From contig NZ_MQVY01000002.1 in NCBI RefSeq assembly GCF_002954385.1, forward strand, positions 601,690-665,689: a stretch of DNA of 64,000 bases, given 5' to 3'. The translations under genes were made by a program, and so were the position numbers. This stretch comes from Tenacibaculum sp. SG-28 (lineage in GTDB: Bacteria; Bacteroidota; Bacteroidia; Flavobacteriales; Flavobacteriaceae). The notes below the pieces were generated by a model. It was not told where the DNA came from. It searched no databases and saw only the letters and a list, made by a program, of their open reading frames with translations. The stretch's first letter is position 1, and every line of letters starts with the position of its first letter. Shown here piece after piece: positions 1-8,832 of this stretch.

Positions 1-1403
1 AAATCGTGGTTTGGTGCCATGGTTGCATTGGAGGCCAATGTAAAAAAAAACAATGCTACCAAAGCATACGATTCTTTAAGTCATAAATTTAAAGATTACG
101 AAATTTTTTATGGCTTAGGTGATTCTACAAAAGTCTTTGCAAAATTTGGTGTTAATTTTAGAGAAAACGACAGTGTTAGAGGTAGTGATTTTACCACCAT
201 TAATTCAAGGAAAACTATTTACATAGACAGTAAACTAATTCAGAATAAAACAACTAATCTCGGGTTATACGCTAACTTCAGGAGAACTAATAATGTGTTT
301 TCTGATAACGAATCTTCTCTACATTCTAGGTTGCATTACCAACAACTATTCTTTGCTGATTTTTTACGCTTAGCAACCAATTACGAAACGACATCTGGTT
401 CGATTCCTGTGCAAGATTTTATCTATGTAAAAACAGAGCCAGGACAAGGGTATTATACCTGGATAGACTACAACAACGATGGTTTGGAACAATTCAACGA
501 GTTTGAGATTGCACAATTTCAAGACCAAGCATTGTATCTGCGATTAGCACTGCCAAACACCAGATTTCAGCCAACCCAAAAAGTAAAATGGCGCCAATCT
601 TTAACGTTAAATCCAAAAAATTGGAAAGACAAAAATGGCCGTAGTACATTTATTTCAAATTTTTATAACCAAACGAATCTAAACATAACAAATGAACGTT
701 CACGAACCCAAGCTACTTTTCATTGGAATCCTTTTCAAAATTCTAGGGAACTTTTGAGCATTGACTTCAATTTTAGGAATAATTTATATTTTAATAGAAA
801 TAAAGAAAACTATAGTTGGGTTTATACGTATGGAAAAACTAGAAAGAAACAACAATATGCTATCGGTATTCAGGAAAATAAAAACTTTATTCACCAAGTA
901 GATTTTCAACATAGATTTTATAACCATTGGTTATTTGACGCTCTAGGGGCTTTCTCAGAAAATAGCTTTATTCCGAAAACTTACGCAATAGAAATTTCAA
1001 TATTAGTACCATAGAAATAAGACCGGAATTGCAATATAGGTATCGAAAAAATCACAAGATAACTTTGTTTTATCATTTCAAAGAGAAAGAAAACACAATC
1101 GCATCCTTTGAAAAGCTAACCCAACAAAAATATGGGTTTTCTTATTTTTATTTGGATAAAAAAAACAATCAATTAAGTGCCGATTTCACCATGTTTTTTA
1201 ATGCTTTTTTAGGAGATTCAAATTCTCCTGTAGCATACCAAATGTTGGAGGGTTTACAAAAAGGCAAAAATTATACTTGGAATTTTCAGTGGAATAAAAA
1301 ATTATCTTCTCTTTTAAACCTATCGCTAAATTATTTCGGAAGAAAAAGTGAAAACACCTCCACAATACATACAGGAATGGTACAATTGAAAGCCGATTTT
1401 TAA
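1..1403 (+). CDS. Large outer-membrane beta-barrel-like protein, C-terminal part (5' truncated, frameshifted)
   Basis: The frame is open from base 1, so the true start lies upstream of the window. The protein is rich in alternating aromatic/polar strands typical of an outer-membrane barrel, and it ends in a strand closing with Phe. Residues around 153-166 of the visible part form an EF-hand-like loop (DYNNDGLEQFNEFE). The frame breaks near 976-979: one extra A in the AAAA run joins the first part (to 1014) to the second (1029-1403), reading PKNLRNRNFNIS across the gap. I do not recognise the family. The outer-membrane location is inferred from composition and from the DUF3575-type neighbour. 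Confidence 0.6.
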
Positions 1404-1450
1404 TTATGTTTGCACTACTAGAATACAGATATTTTTTAAACAAAATAGAT

Positions 1451-1953
1451 ATGAAAAAAATACTTTTTACACTATCCCTATTACTTGCTTTTTATGCAAA
1501 TGCCCAACAAGAAGTTAAAGTAGATATTGCAGACGCTTTGGTAATGAAGTCTCTCGAAATATCTTATGAATATTATATCAGCGATCAATCTTCGGTAGGA
1601 ATATCAGCATTGTTCAATTTTGAAAAAGAAAGTTCCGATTTTAGATATAATGAAGAGCAGATGATTTCCCCATATTTCCGTCATTATTTTACGGCAAATA
1701 GGAATTGGAATCATTTTGGAGAAATTTTTCTAGGAATAAATACAGGAAGTAAAAGGGTAAATCAAGAGGGTACCGATACTAGCGTAAAAAAAGATTATAC
1801 GGACGGAGCATTAGGAGTAGCAGTAGGATCAAAATACGTGTCTAATGGTGGTTTTGTAGTAGGAGTTTATGCAGGTGTAGGTAGAAATATGTTTACCACG
1901 GATTCCTATGCAGTAGTTCCAAGGCTGGTGTTAACGTGGGTTTTAGATTTTAA
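1451..1953 (+). CDS. DUF3575-like outer-membrane protein (frameshifted near the end)
   Basis: The start is placed at the ATG at 1451 because it begins a clean signal peptide (MKKILFTLSLLLAFYANAQ); the longer open frame from 1406 has no such start. The mature part is a small barrel of about 145 residues with repeated beta-strands (SVGISALFNF, GALGVAVGSKY). A base is missing near 1923 (AGG to AGGG restores the frame), after which the protein ends RAGVNVGFRF with a stop at 1951-1953. Ending in an aromatic residue is usual for outer-membrane barrels. The uncorrected frame runs to 2017 with an unrelated tail. Function unknown. Confidence 0.65.
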
Positions 1954-2013
1954 CCTTAAAAATGTAGAAACACCAAGCCCGCTATTGTTTCTGTTTTCGG
2001 TGTTGTTTAGAGG

Positions 2014-3288
2014 CTAATTAGCGTTTTTTATTCTTGATATATTAACTGTTATAAAGACCAATATTGATGGTAATACCCAACTTAAATGGTAACTGCTCAA
2101 CGGTAATATCAATAGTGTTTTGGTAAATTTTGCGTTTGGAAGCACATAGTGCAGAAAATCGGGCATACTAAAAATAAATGCGGTTAAAACCACTGCTCTA
2201 AAAACTAGTGGGGCGCTTAATTTTTCGGGAAGACTGTTTAACAGTATCAATACGATGGTTATGGGATAGATAAAAATTAAAATTGGAAACGCTATGTTGA
2301 TAATATAATTCACGTCAAATTGTCCTATAATTACACCCAACAAGCAAGCAATAAAAGCGGTCGCTACATATGCTTTTTTAGAGTTTTTCAACCTTCCTTT
2401 AAAATAATCTGCAGTTCCAGTAACTATTCCTACAGCGGTTGTAAAACAAGCCAAAGCAACTAAGAAACTCAGAATTTGAGTACCAATTTTACCCAATGTG
2501 GCACTACTGAGAGTATTTAAAATTTCTGCTCTACTAGCATTTTCAGAAAATACCGTTTTAAAGCTAGCACCAATGTAGATTAAACCCGCATAAATTAGTA
2601 ACAATCCAGTGCCTGCGATTAATCCTGCTTTGGTAATTAGTTGTTTCTTTGTTTGGAATGAGTTTTCTTTGGTGTAATTCATTGAAATTACCAAGACACC
2701 TCCAATTACCACGGCGCCAATAGCATCAAAGGTTTGATAGCCTTCTAACATTCCTTTTGTAAAAGGATTTTCAAAATTTCCAATTGCAATACTTTCTGTA
2801 TCTGAAAAGATTCCTATTAGTATTACACAAACTAAAATAAAGATAATCAGAGGAGTTAAAAACTTGCCGAGTATTCCAAGTATTTTAGCTCTATTTATTA
2901 CAAATAAAAACACGAAGATAAAATAGATACTACTCGTGGTTATGGAACTTACAGAGAAATATGGTTGTATTGCCATTTCATGGGCCACAGAGGCCGTTCT
3001 AGGACCGGGTAGGGTTACTGAAATAGCATAGATAGTAAAACAATAGATGGCGCTAAACAACGGAGACACTTTTGATGCAAAATCATACATGGTTCCTTGG
3101 ATTTTTGCGTAGGCATAAATACCTAATATCGGAATGAATACAGCAGTAATAAAAAAACCTACACTAACCATTAACCAGGAAGTTCCTGCCTCTTTTCCTA
3201 AGAATGGTGGAAGAATTAAGTTTCCTGCTCCAAAAAACATAGAAAATAAGGCAAAGCCTCCTATTAATACCTCTTTATTTTTATTCAT
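2014..3288 (-). CDS. brnQ: Branched-chain amino acid transport system II carrier protein (BrnQ)
   Basis: A 424-residue integral membrane protein with about twelve hydrophobic segments. The N-terminus (MNKNKEVLIGGFALFSMFFGAG followed by NLILPPFLG) is the standard start of the BrnQ/LIVCS family. PGPRTASVAHEMA near residue 95 is another family hallmark. The family couples Leu/Ile/Val uptake to Na+ or H+ in the inner membrane. It is divergent from the hydrolase at 3327 with a 38-base gap, and it converges on the DUF3575 gene. Intact, with no frameshift seen. Confidence 0.92.
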   Translation of the reverse strand: MNKNKEVLIGGFALFSMFFGAGNLILPPFLGKEAGTSWLMVSVGFFITAVFIPILGIYAYAKIQGTMYDFASKVSPLFSAIYCFTIYAISVTLPGPRTASVAHEMAIQPYFSVSSITTSSIYFIFVFLFVINRAKILGILGKFLTPLIIFILVCVILIGIFSDTESIAIGNFENPFTKGMLEGYQTFDAIGAVVIGGVLVISMNYTKENSFQTKKQLITKAGLIAGTGLLLIYAGLIYIGASFKTVFSENASRAEILNTLSSATLGKIGTQILSFLVALACFTTAVGIVTGTADYFKGRLKNSKKAYVATAFIACLLGVIIGQFDVNYIINIAFPILIFIYPITIVLILLNSLPEKLSAPLVFRAVVLTAFIFSMPDFLHYVLPNAKFTKTLLILPLSSYHLSWVLPSILVFITVNISRIKNAN

Positions 3289-3301
3289 TCTCTAACAAGT
3301 T

Positions 3302-3309
3302 TATCTTTG
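3302..3309 (+). promoter_or_regulatory. Bacteroidota -7 box (TATCTTTG)
   Basis: Matches TAnnTTTG and lies 17 bases before the ATG at 3327, in the 38-base divergent gap with brnQ. No clear -33 TTG is visible. Confidence 0.35.
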
Positions 3310-3326
3310 TCGAAGATACATTAAAT

Positions 3327-4097
3327 ATGATTTTTACCTATAAAAACAGTAGTGTTTTTTACTGCGATCAGGGCAAAGGAAGTGCAGTTGTTTTGCTGCA
3401 TGGATTTTTAGAAAATTCTTCGATGTGGAATACCATTGCACCAATTTTAGCAAGAAGGAACAGAGTAATTTGTATTGATTTATTGGGGCACGGGAAAACC
3501 GACACGATCGGATACTTGCATACCATGGAAGAAATGGCAGATATGGTAAGTTGTGTATTAAAAAGCCTTAGAATTCGGAGGTCGTTTTTTATTGGTCATT
3601 CAATGGGTGGTTATGTCTCTCTTGCCTTTGCCAAAAAATTCCCAGAAAATACCAAAGGACTTTGTTTGTTAAATTCAACTGCACAAGCAGATACCCAAAC
3701 ACGAAAAAACCAAAGACTTCATGCCAATAAAATAGCCGTTACAAATTACATTTCTTTGGTGCGAGCCTCGATAAATAATCTCTTTGCACTTTCCTCTAAA
3801 AAAATATTTTCCAAAGAGATTATTGCCATAACAGAAGATGCTTTACAAACTTCTATAACAGGATATATTGCATCTAATGAAGGCATGAGACTTCGAGAAA
3901 ACACTGAAAGTGTTTTACAAGGAATCTCTAAACGACTTATTATCGCCGGAGAGAAGGACGCTGTTCTCTCCATTGAAAGTATCCAACAAGAAGCTCTGCG
4001 AACTAACACGAAATTGGTGCTGCTTCCTAATGGCCACATGAGTCATATAGAAGATTTGGAAGTATTAGTAAAGGTTTTAAAAAGTTTTATTTCTTAA
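3327..4097 (+). CDS. Alpha/beta hydrolase
   Basis: A 256-residue cytosolic alpha/beta-hydrolase-fold protein. Visible elements are the oxyanion HGF (25-27), nucleophile elbow GHSMGG with Ser92, acid Asp211 (GEKDAVL) and catalytic His237 (NGHMSHIED). The size and the cap region between about 120 and 195 fit small esterases or hydrolases of the MhpC/YbfF type. No signal peptide. It lies 29 bases before upp and may be cotranscribed. The substrate cannot be told from sequence. Confidence 0.88.
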   Translation: MIFTYKNSSVFYCDQGKGSAVVLLHGFLENSSMWNTIAPILARRNRVICIDLLGHGKTDTIGYLHTMEEMADMVSCVLKSLRIRRSFFIGHSMGGYVSLAFAKKFPENTKGLCLLNSTAQADTQTRKNQRLHANKIAVTNYISLVRASINNLFALSSKKIFSKEIIAITEDALQTSITGYIASNEGMRLRENTESVLQGISKRLIIAGEKDAVLSIESIQQEALRTNTKLVLLPNGHMSHIEDLEVLVKVLKSFIS

Positions 4098-4126
4098 ATT
4101 TAGCATAAATTTATAAAGGATATGCT

Positions 4127-4780
4127 ATGCAAATACACAATATATCTAAACAAGATTCGATACTGAACACATTTATTGCTGAAATAAGAGATGTTACTGT
4201 ACAAAGAGATGCGATGCGTTTTCGAAGAAATATCGAGAGAATTGGTGAAATTTTAGGGTACGAGTTGAGTAAATCTTTGCGATATACACCAAAAGTTACC
4301 AAGACCCCTCTTGGGCAAAGCACGGATAATATCCTAGATAACGACATAGTACTTTGTTCTATTTTAAGAGCAGGACTTCCTTTACATAATGGTTTGTTAC
4401 ACTATTTTGATAAAGCAGAAAATGCTTTTATTTCTGCATATCGTTCCCCTAAAGCAAACACGAATTCATTTACGATTGTAACCGAGTATTTTGCAGCTCC
4501 TAGTTTAGAAAAAAAGACACTTTTACTGATAGATCCAATGCTAGCTACAGGAAAGTCATTAGTTGCAGTATATGATGCTATAAAGAATAATGGTGCTCCA
4601 GAGGAAATTCATATCGTATCTGTTCTAGGCACAACTGAAGGAATCGACTTTGTAGAAAAGCACTTTCCAGAAAACACTCACTTGTGGATCGCAGCTATCG
4701 ACGCAACATTAAATGAAAAAGGTTATATCATTCCAGGACTAGGAGATGCAGGAGATTTAGCATTTGGTACAAAGCAGTGA
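4127..4780 (+). CDS. upp: Uracil phosphoribosyltransferase
   Basis: Converts uracil and PRPP to UMP in pyrimidine salvage. It is 217 residues, the usual length. The PRPP-binding loop is visible as LLIDPMLATGKS (about 144-155), and the uracil-binding C-terminus as IIPGLGDAGDLAFGT. LCSILRAGLPLHNG is also typical. An AAAGGA precedes the ATG at 4127. It converges with the DUF6427 gene, with stops 2 bases apart. The upp/DUF6427/DUF6341 grouping recurs in Flavobacteriaceae as I know them. Confidence 0.95.
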   Translation: MQIHNISKQDSILNTFIAEIRDVTVQRDAMRFRRNIERIGEILGYELSKSLRYTPKVTKTPLGQSTDNILDNDIVLCSILRAGLPLHNGLLHYFDKAENAFISAYRSPKANTNSFTIVTEYFAAPSLEKKTLLLIDPMLATGKSLVAVYDAIKNNGAPEEIHIVSVLGTTEGIDFVEKHFPENTHLWIAAIDATLNEKGYIIPGLGDAGDLAFGTKQ

Positions 4781-4782
4781 TT

Positions 4783-5689
4783 TTAAATAAAAAAGTTTAC
4801 AATGGAGGCGATAACAAAAACTAAAATAAAAATATCTGCAAACCATTTTTTTTGAAATAATTCTAGAGCATTGGCTAGAATAATAGCAGCGGGAAAACCC
4901 ACAAATATTAGTTCTGCTCCAGTTTTATTTGGAACTAAAAAAGCCACTAGCAGAGCGATTGTAAAATGGCTTAAAATTAAAATCCAATTTTTTCTGAATT
5001 GATTTAGAACAGCTAGCGTTTTTGGTGTTTTAAGAAGAATCGATAGTACCGTAAAAACTCCAACAAATCCAAGGGTGAAAATATAGGAAGCCTCCTTTAG
5101 AATTTGGATGTCAATAATAGTAGATACATCCCATAATCTAAAAAAATTATCCGTAGTATCCGTCCAAAAGCAGTAGGTGTAATACAAAAAAACAGGGGCT
5201 ACAAATCCTAAAAAAGGAATGAGAAGTGTTTGGTAGTTTTGTTGTTTGTTAAGGAAAATAGAAATGTAGAGCAATACCGTAAATAAAATAGTTGTTGGTT
5301 CTATTAAGAAAGAAATAGCAAGCCACATACCACCGTCAAAAAGTTTATGTGATATTTTATTTAGCGTTTGCAAACTGTATACTTTTCTCAAAAATAAGAG
5401 AATGGTTAGGTTTGCGTAAAAAACAGAATTTAATTCTATTTTTTTGTATCAAAAAACCTACTAGAATAACATAAAATAAAAAGGCAAAAGAATTGTCAAA
5501 GGTGACTTTGTTTTTTATGACTATAAAGTTGTAAATAGAAAATATAATTACGAAAACCAATACTAAATTACTGTAGTTTAAAAGCAAAAAATTTTCAGAA
5601 AAAAATAAACTTATGGTGTAGCATAAAAAAAGAAGAAAGAGCACCACGAAATTAACAGGTTTAGATTTGCTTAAAAAATTGGTTAACAT
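4783..5689 (-). CDS. DUF6427-type integral membrane protein (frameshifted)
   Basis: About 300 residues with roughly eight hydrophobic segments. The 5' part (MLTNFLSKSKPVNFVVLFLLF) and 3' part (LRKVYSLQTLNKISHKLFDGG) lie in different frames. They join at the seven-T run at 5439-5445, which reads A7 on the coding strand; after it the correct frame is IELNSVFYANLTILLF. Without correction the first frame stops at 5357. The family is a Flavobacteriaceae membrane protein of unknown role, usually beside upp. Family assignment is from memory of this context and architecture. Confidence 0.72.
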
Positions 5690-5731
5690 GGATTCTTTTT
5701 ATATTTTTGCTGCCGTAAAGATAATCAAGTT

Positions 5732-5949
5732 ATGTTAGCATTAAATATTTTTAGAGTAATTGGTGATATATTCGAAGTACTATTTACACCTTTTAAGTGG
5801 TTGCGACTTGTTGTTGCTAAGGCAGACTTAGATGGTGGACTTCTAATGGATTAAATTGGTTCTTTTTACTAGTGCTTATTGTTTTGCTTGGTTACTGGAT
5901 GAAAGAATCTGCTCGTTTTATCAAAGAGGGTACCGAGGATAGAGCTTAA
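5732..5949 (+). CDS. DUF6341-type small membrane protein (frameshifted)
   Basis: A short gene broken by one missing base. From the ATG at 5732 it reads MLALNIFRVIGDIFEVLFTPFKWLR, then after restoring one A near 5830 (DLRWWTSNGLNWFFLL) it continues through a hydrophobic helix (LLVLIVLLGYW) to a charged tail ending at 5947-5949. About 72 residues, one membrane helix plus an amphipathic N-terminus. Small proteins of this shape sit between DUF6427 and trmB in flavobacteria. Function unknown. The uncorrected frame stops after 40 residues. Confidence 0.65.
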
Positions 5950-5963
5950 AATTCCATATTGCT

Positions 5964-6634
5964 TTGGGAAGTAAAAATAAATTAAAACGTTTTAAAGAAA
6001 ACGAATCCTTTTCCAACGTTATTCAACCTACAAGAGAAGAAGTTACAACTAATTTTAAGTATAAAGGGAAATGGGCTTCTTTTTTGGTAATGATAATCCT
6101 ATCGTTTTAGAGTTAGGTTGTGGCAAAGGAGAATATACAATCGCCCTTGCAGAAAAAAACCCGAATAAAAATTTTATTGGCATAGACATTAAGGGTGCTC
6201 GATTTTGGAGAGGCGCTAAAACAGCTATCGAAAACGACCTACAAAATGTTGCTTTCATAAGAACCCAAATTGAACTTGTGGAGTATGTTTTTGCCGAAAA
6301 TGAAGTCAGTGAAATATGGATTACATTTCCAGATCCACAGATTAAATATAAAAGGACAAAACACCGTCTTACAAATTCTAGCTTTCTAAGAAAATACTAT
6401 GGTATCTTAAATGTTGAAGGTACGGTTAATTTAAAAACAGATAGCGAGTTCATGCATGGGTATACCCTTGGATTACTTCACGGAGAGGGGCATGAAATAT
6501 TGCACGCAAACCACGATGTTTATAAAAATTACTATTCTCCCGAAGAAGTCACGCAAACCCAAACTTTTTATGAAAAACAGTATTTGGAAATAGGCAAGCC
6601 AATTACTTTTATAAAATTTAAGATCAAATACTGA
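5964..6634 (+). CDS. trmB: tRNA (guanine-N7-)-methyltransferase TrmB (frameshifted)
   Basis: Methylates N7 of G46 in tRNA with SAM. The SAM motif LELGCGKGEYT and the segment GIDIKGARFWRGAKTA are diagnostic, and the catalytic-region signature WITFPDPQIKYKRTKHRLT is intact. The N-terminus lies in another frame: from a TTG at 5964 it reads GSKNKLKRFKENESFSNV and IQPTREEV. Adding one T to the six-T run at 6080-6085 joins the two (KGKWASFFGNDNP). Relatives normally start MGSKNKLKRF, so TTG acts as start or hides an error. Total about 223 residues, normal for TrmB. Confidence 0.9.
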
Positions 6635-6698
6635 TTTTTGAGAAATTCCGAGTAGTTTGCGGTGTTTGAATCGGCTACAATGCTTTTAATTTTTGCAC

Positions 6699-7031
6699 AT
6701 GAGTACATCCGATAATTTTTTTCATAAAGTATATGAGATCGCTAGGTTAATTCCCTTCGGAAGAGTGACTAGTTACGGTGCTATAGCATCTTATTTAGGA
6801 GCTGCAAAGTCGGCGAGAATGGTTGGTTGGGCTATGACAAAATCAAGAACACAAACAGAGGAGGTACCTGCACATCGCGTAGTAAATAGAAATGGAATAC
6901 TCACCGGTAAACACCATTTTGAAGGAAGTGATTTAATGCAACAATTACTCGAAAATGAAGGGGTAAAAGTAGTAGATGATCAAATTCAAAACTTTGAAAA
7001 AATATTTTGGAATCCAGCTGAGGAACTGTGA
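6699..7031 (+). CDS. Alkyltransferase-like protein (MGMT family, no acceptor cysteine)
   Basis: A 110-residue protein of the O6-alkylguanine-DNA alkyltransferase C-terminal domain. Seen: SYGAIA (Tyr26), the arginine-finger segment SARMVGWAM (Arg40), and PAHRV at 57-61. The acceptor cysteine of the usual PCHRV is replaced by Ala58 (codon GCA). Alkyltransferase-like (ATL) proteins bind O6-alkylguanine without repairing it and recruit nucleotide excision repair. The start is taken at the ATG at 6699, not the upstream TTG. It stands alone between trmB and mrp. Confidence 0.9.
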   Translation: MSTSDNFFHKVYEIARLIPFGRVTSYGAIASYLGAAKSARMVGWAMTKSRTQTEEVPAHRVVNRNGILTGKHHFEGSDLMQQLLENEGVKVVDDQIQNFEKIFWNPAEEL

Positions 7032-7107
7032 TATTTAAGTATAAATGCTCCTTATAAACCGATAGATTTTACCAATTCAAACACTTTATTTTCTGCATGC
7101 TATGACG

Positions 7108-7115
7108 TATCTTTG
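7108..7115 (+). promoter_or_regulatory. Bacteroidota -7 box (TATCTTTG) upstream of mrp
   Basis: Matches TAnnTTTG, 55 bases before the mrp ATG. The leader that would follow contains the palindrome at 7128-7142. No clear -33 TTG. Confidence 0.35.
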
Positions 7116-7127
7116 CTCTAGAAATTA

Positions 7128-7142
7128 ACGATATTATATCGT
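7128..7142. promoter_or_regulatory. Short palindrome in the mrp leader
   Basis: ACGATA-TTA-TATCGT is a perfect 6-base inverted repeat with a 3-base centre, 27 bases before the mrp start and just after a -7 box. Its position suits an operator. The regulator is unknown, and AT-rich palindromes also arise by chance. Confidence 0.25.
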
Positions 7143-7169
7143 ATTCGAACTAATATAGCACAGCAATAA

Positions 7170-8299
7170 ATGAGTTTTAAGAAACAAGACATATACAAAG
7201 CTTTAGAAACGTTAACGGCACCAGGTGAAGGAAAAAGCCTCGTGGAAAATGGTAATGTTAAAAATGTAGTAACCTTCGGCGACGAGGTTATCGTGGATGT
7301 TGTTATTAACAATCCAACACTACAAGCTAAGAAAAAAGTAGAGGTAGATATCATGAAGCGATTCACCAGCATGTGGCCCCTAAAATTGTCGTAAAAGTTA
7401 ATGTAAAAGTTGAAGCTGCTCCTAAAGAAGACAGCAGTCAAATTAGGGGTAAAGAAATCCCAAATATTCAAAATATAATTGCTGTAGCCTCAGGAAAAGG
7501 AGGGGTAGGGAAATCTACCATAACCTCCAATATGGCAATTTCTTTGTCTAAAATGGGCTTCAAGGTAGGTGTTTTAGATGCCGATGTATACGGTCCTTCG
7601 CAACACATAATGTTTGATGTGGATAAAGTAAAACCACAAGCAGTGAATGTAAACGGTAGGTCTAAAATGAAACCCGTTGAAAACTACGGAGTAAAATTAT
7701 TGTCTCTTGGTTTTTTTACCAATCCGGATCAAGCGGTTATTTGGAGAGGTCCAATGGCATCCAAAGCCTTAAATCAGCTTATTTTTGATGCTGATTGGGG
7801 TGAATTAGATTTCTTACTAATAGATTTGCCTCCGGGAACGGGAGACGTACATTTATCAATTGTGCAAGCACTACCAATTAATGGTGCGGTTGTGGTAAGT
7901 ACGCCACAAAATATTGCCCTAGCAGATGCCAAAAAAGGCGTTGCAATGTTTCAACAGGATAGCATTAATGTACCTGTATTAGGAATCGTTGAAAACATGG
8001 CTTATTTTACGCCAGCCGAGTTGCCAGACAATAAATATTATATTTTTGGTCAGGGAGGAGCAAGACATTTAGCAGAAGATATTGCTACTAGTTTCTTAGG
8101 AGAAATACCTCTAGTGCAAAGCATACGAGAAGCAGGAGATGTAGGGCATCCTGTGGCGTTACAGGAAAACACACCTTTATCTGATGCGTTTACCGAAATG
8201 ACCAAAGAGATGGTTACGCAATTATTAAAGCGAAATGCGAACCTTCCACCAACAGAAGTTGTAAGAATTACAACAATGAGTGGATGCAGCACAAAATAA
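7170..8299 (+). CDS. apbC: Mrp/ApbC iron-sulfur cluster carrier ATPase (frameshifted)
   Basis: Binds and delivers Fe-S clusters in the cytosol. The N-terminal MIP18/DUF59 domain (residues 1 to about 75) is followed by a P-loop domain with deviant Walker A GKGGVGKST and LDADVYGPS. The switch region is LIDLPPGTGDVHL. The frame breaks at the AA at 7356-7357; one added A gives DIMKAIHQHVAPKIVVK and about 376 residues in all. A CxxC cluster-binding motif is not obvious in the C-terminal part. The neighbouring NifU-domain gene supports a cluster-transfer role. Confidence 0.92.
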
Positions 8300-8352
8300 A
8301 GATTTTATCACTATTTTTGGTAGTGAAAATTAATGAAATTGTTTAACAACAA

Positions 8353-8376
8353 AACTCAAACTCCCAATTTGAGTTT
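8353..8376 (+). terminator. Hairpin after mrp
   Basis: AAACTCAAA and TTTGAGTTT form a 9-base perfect stem with a 7-base loop, followed by a pyrimidine run (CTTCTC) and not by a clean T tract. It lies between mrp (stop 8299) and the NifU-domain gene (8410). Confidence 0.45.
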
Positions 8377-8409
8377 CTTCTCATAAGAGGAGATTAAGTA
8401 GGGAATGTT

Positions 8410-8646
8410 ATGACTGCGTCAGAAACGAGAAATAATGTAGAAAAAGCTTTAGAAGAAATACGTCCTTTTTTGATTAGTGATGGAGGAAACATCAAATTAT
8501 TATCTATAGAAGATACTACCGTTAAAGTGCAACTAGAGGGTGCATGTACTGGTTGTTCGGTTAACCAAATGACACTAAAAAATGGTGTAGAGGCGACCAT
8601 AAAAAAATATGCTCCTGAAATTAAAGAAGTAATTAACGTAGCCTAA
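8410..8646 (+). CDS. NifU C-terminal domain Fe-S scaffold protein
   Basis: A 78-residue protein made of only the NifU/NfuA C-terminal domain. IRPFLISDGGNIKLL and the cluster-binding CTGC (Cys47 and Cys50, in EGACTGCSVNQMTLKNGVE) are the family hallmarks. It would bridge a cluster between two subunits as a carrier or scaffold. It follows mrp by about 110 bases, so the two probably serve the same cluster-maturation task. It precedes two hairpins and the FNR/hydroxylase/ferredoxin unit. Confidence 0.93.
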   Translation: MTASETRNNVEKALEEIRPFLISDGGNIKLLSIEDTTVKVQLEGACTGCSVNQMTLKNGVEATIKKYAPEIKEVINVA

Positions 8647-8665
8647 CACTAAAGTAATTTAGTGT
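8646..8665 (+). terminator. Hairpin at the stop of the NifU-domain gene
   Basis: ACACTAAA-GTAA-TTTAGTGT is a perfect 8-base stem with a 4-base loop, starting at the stop codon. No strong T tract follows, so termination is possible but unproven. Confidence 0.4.
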
Positions 8666-8772
8666 ATGTCGTGTCTTTTCAATTTAGAAATTAATTAAGT
8701 TGCCAATGGCTTAAAGTTGAGATGCCTTTTTAAGCACGGTAAAAGCATTTTCTAATTAGCGAAAAAATAATT

Positions 8773-8806
8773 TAATTCCTGTCTTTATGCTCTAAGACAG
8801 GAATTA
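8773..8806. repeat. 13-base perfect inverted repeat before the FNR gene
   Basis: TAATTCCTGTCTT (8773-8785) and its exact complement AAGACAGGAATTA (8794-8806) are separated by 8 bases, ending 26 bases before the FNR start. No T tract follows. It could be an mRNA hairpin controlling the downstream unit, an operator, or a weak terminator for the NifU-domain gene. Confidence 0.6.
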
Positions 8807-8832
8807 CAGTATAAAAAAGATTTACAAAGTAA

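Noticed and set aside
7170..8299. Programmed ribosomal frameshifting as the reason for the split genes
   Set aside because: Breaks occur in unrelated genes, lack a shared slippery heptamer plus pseudoknot, and mostly fit a lost base in an ordinary homopolymer.
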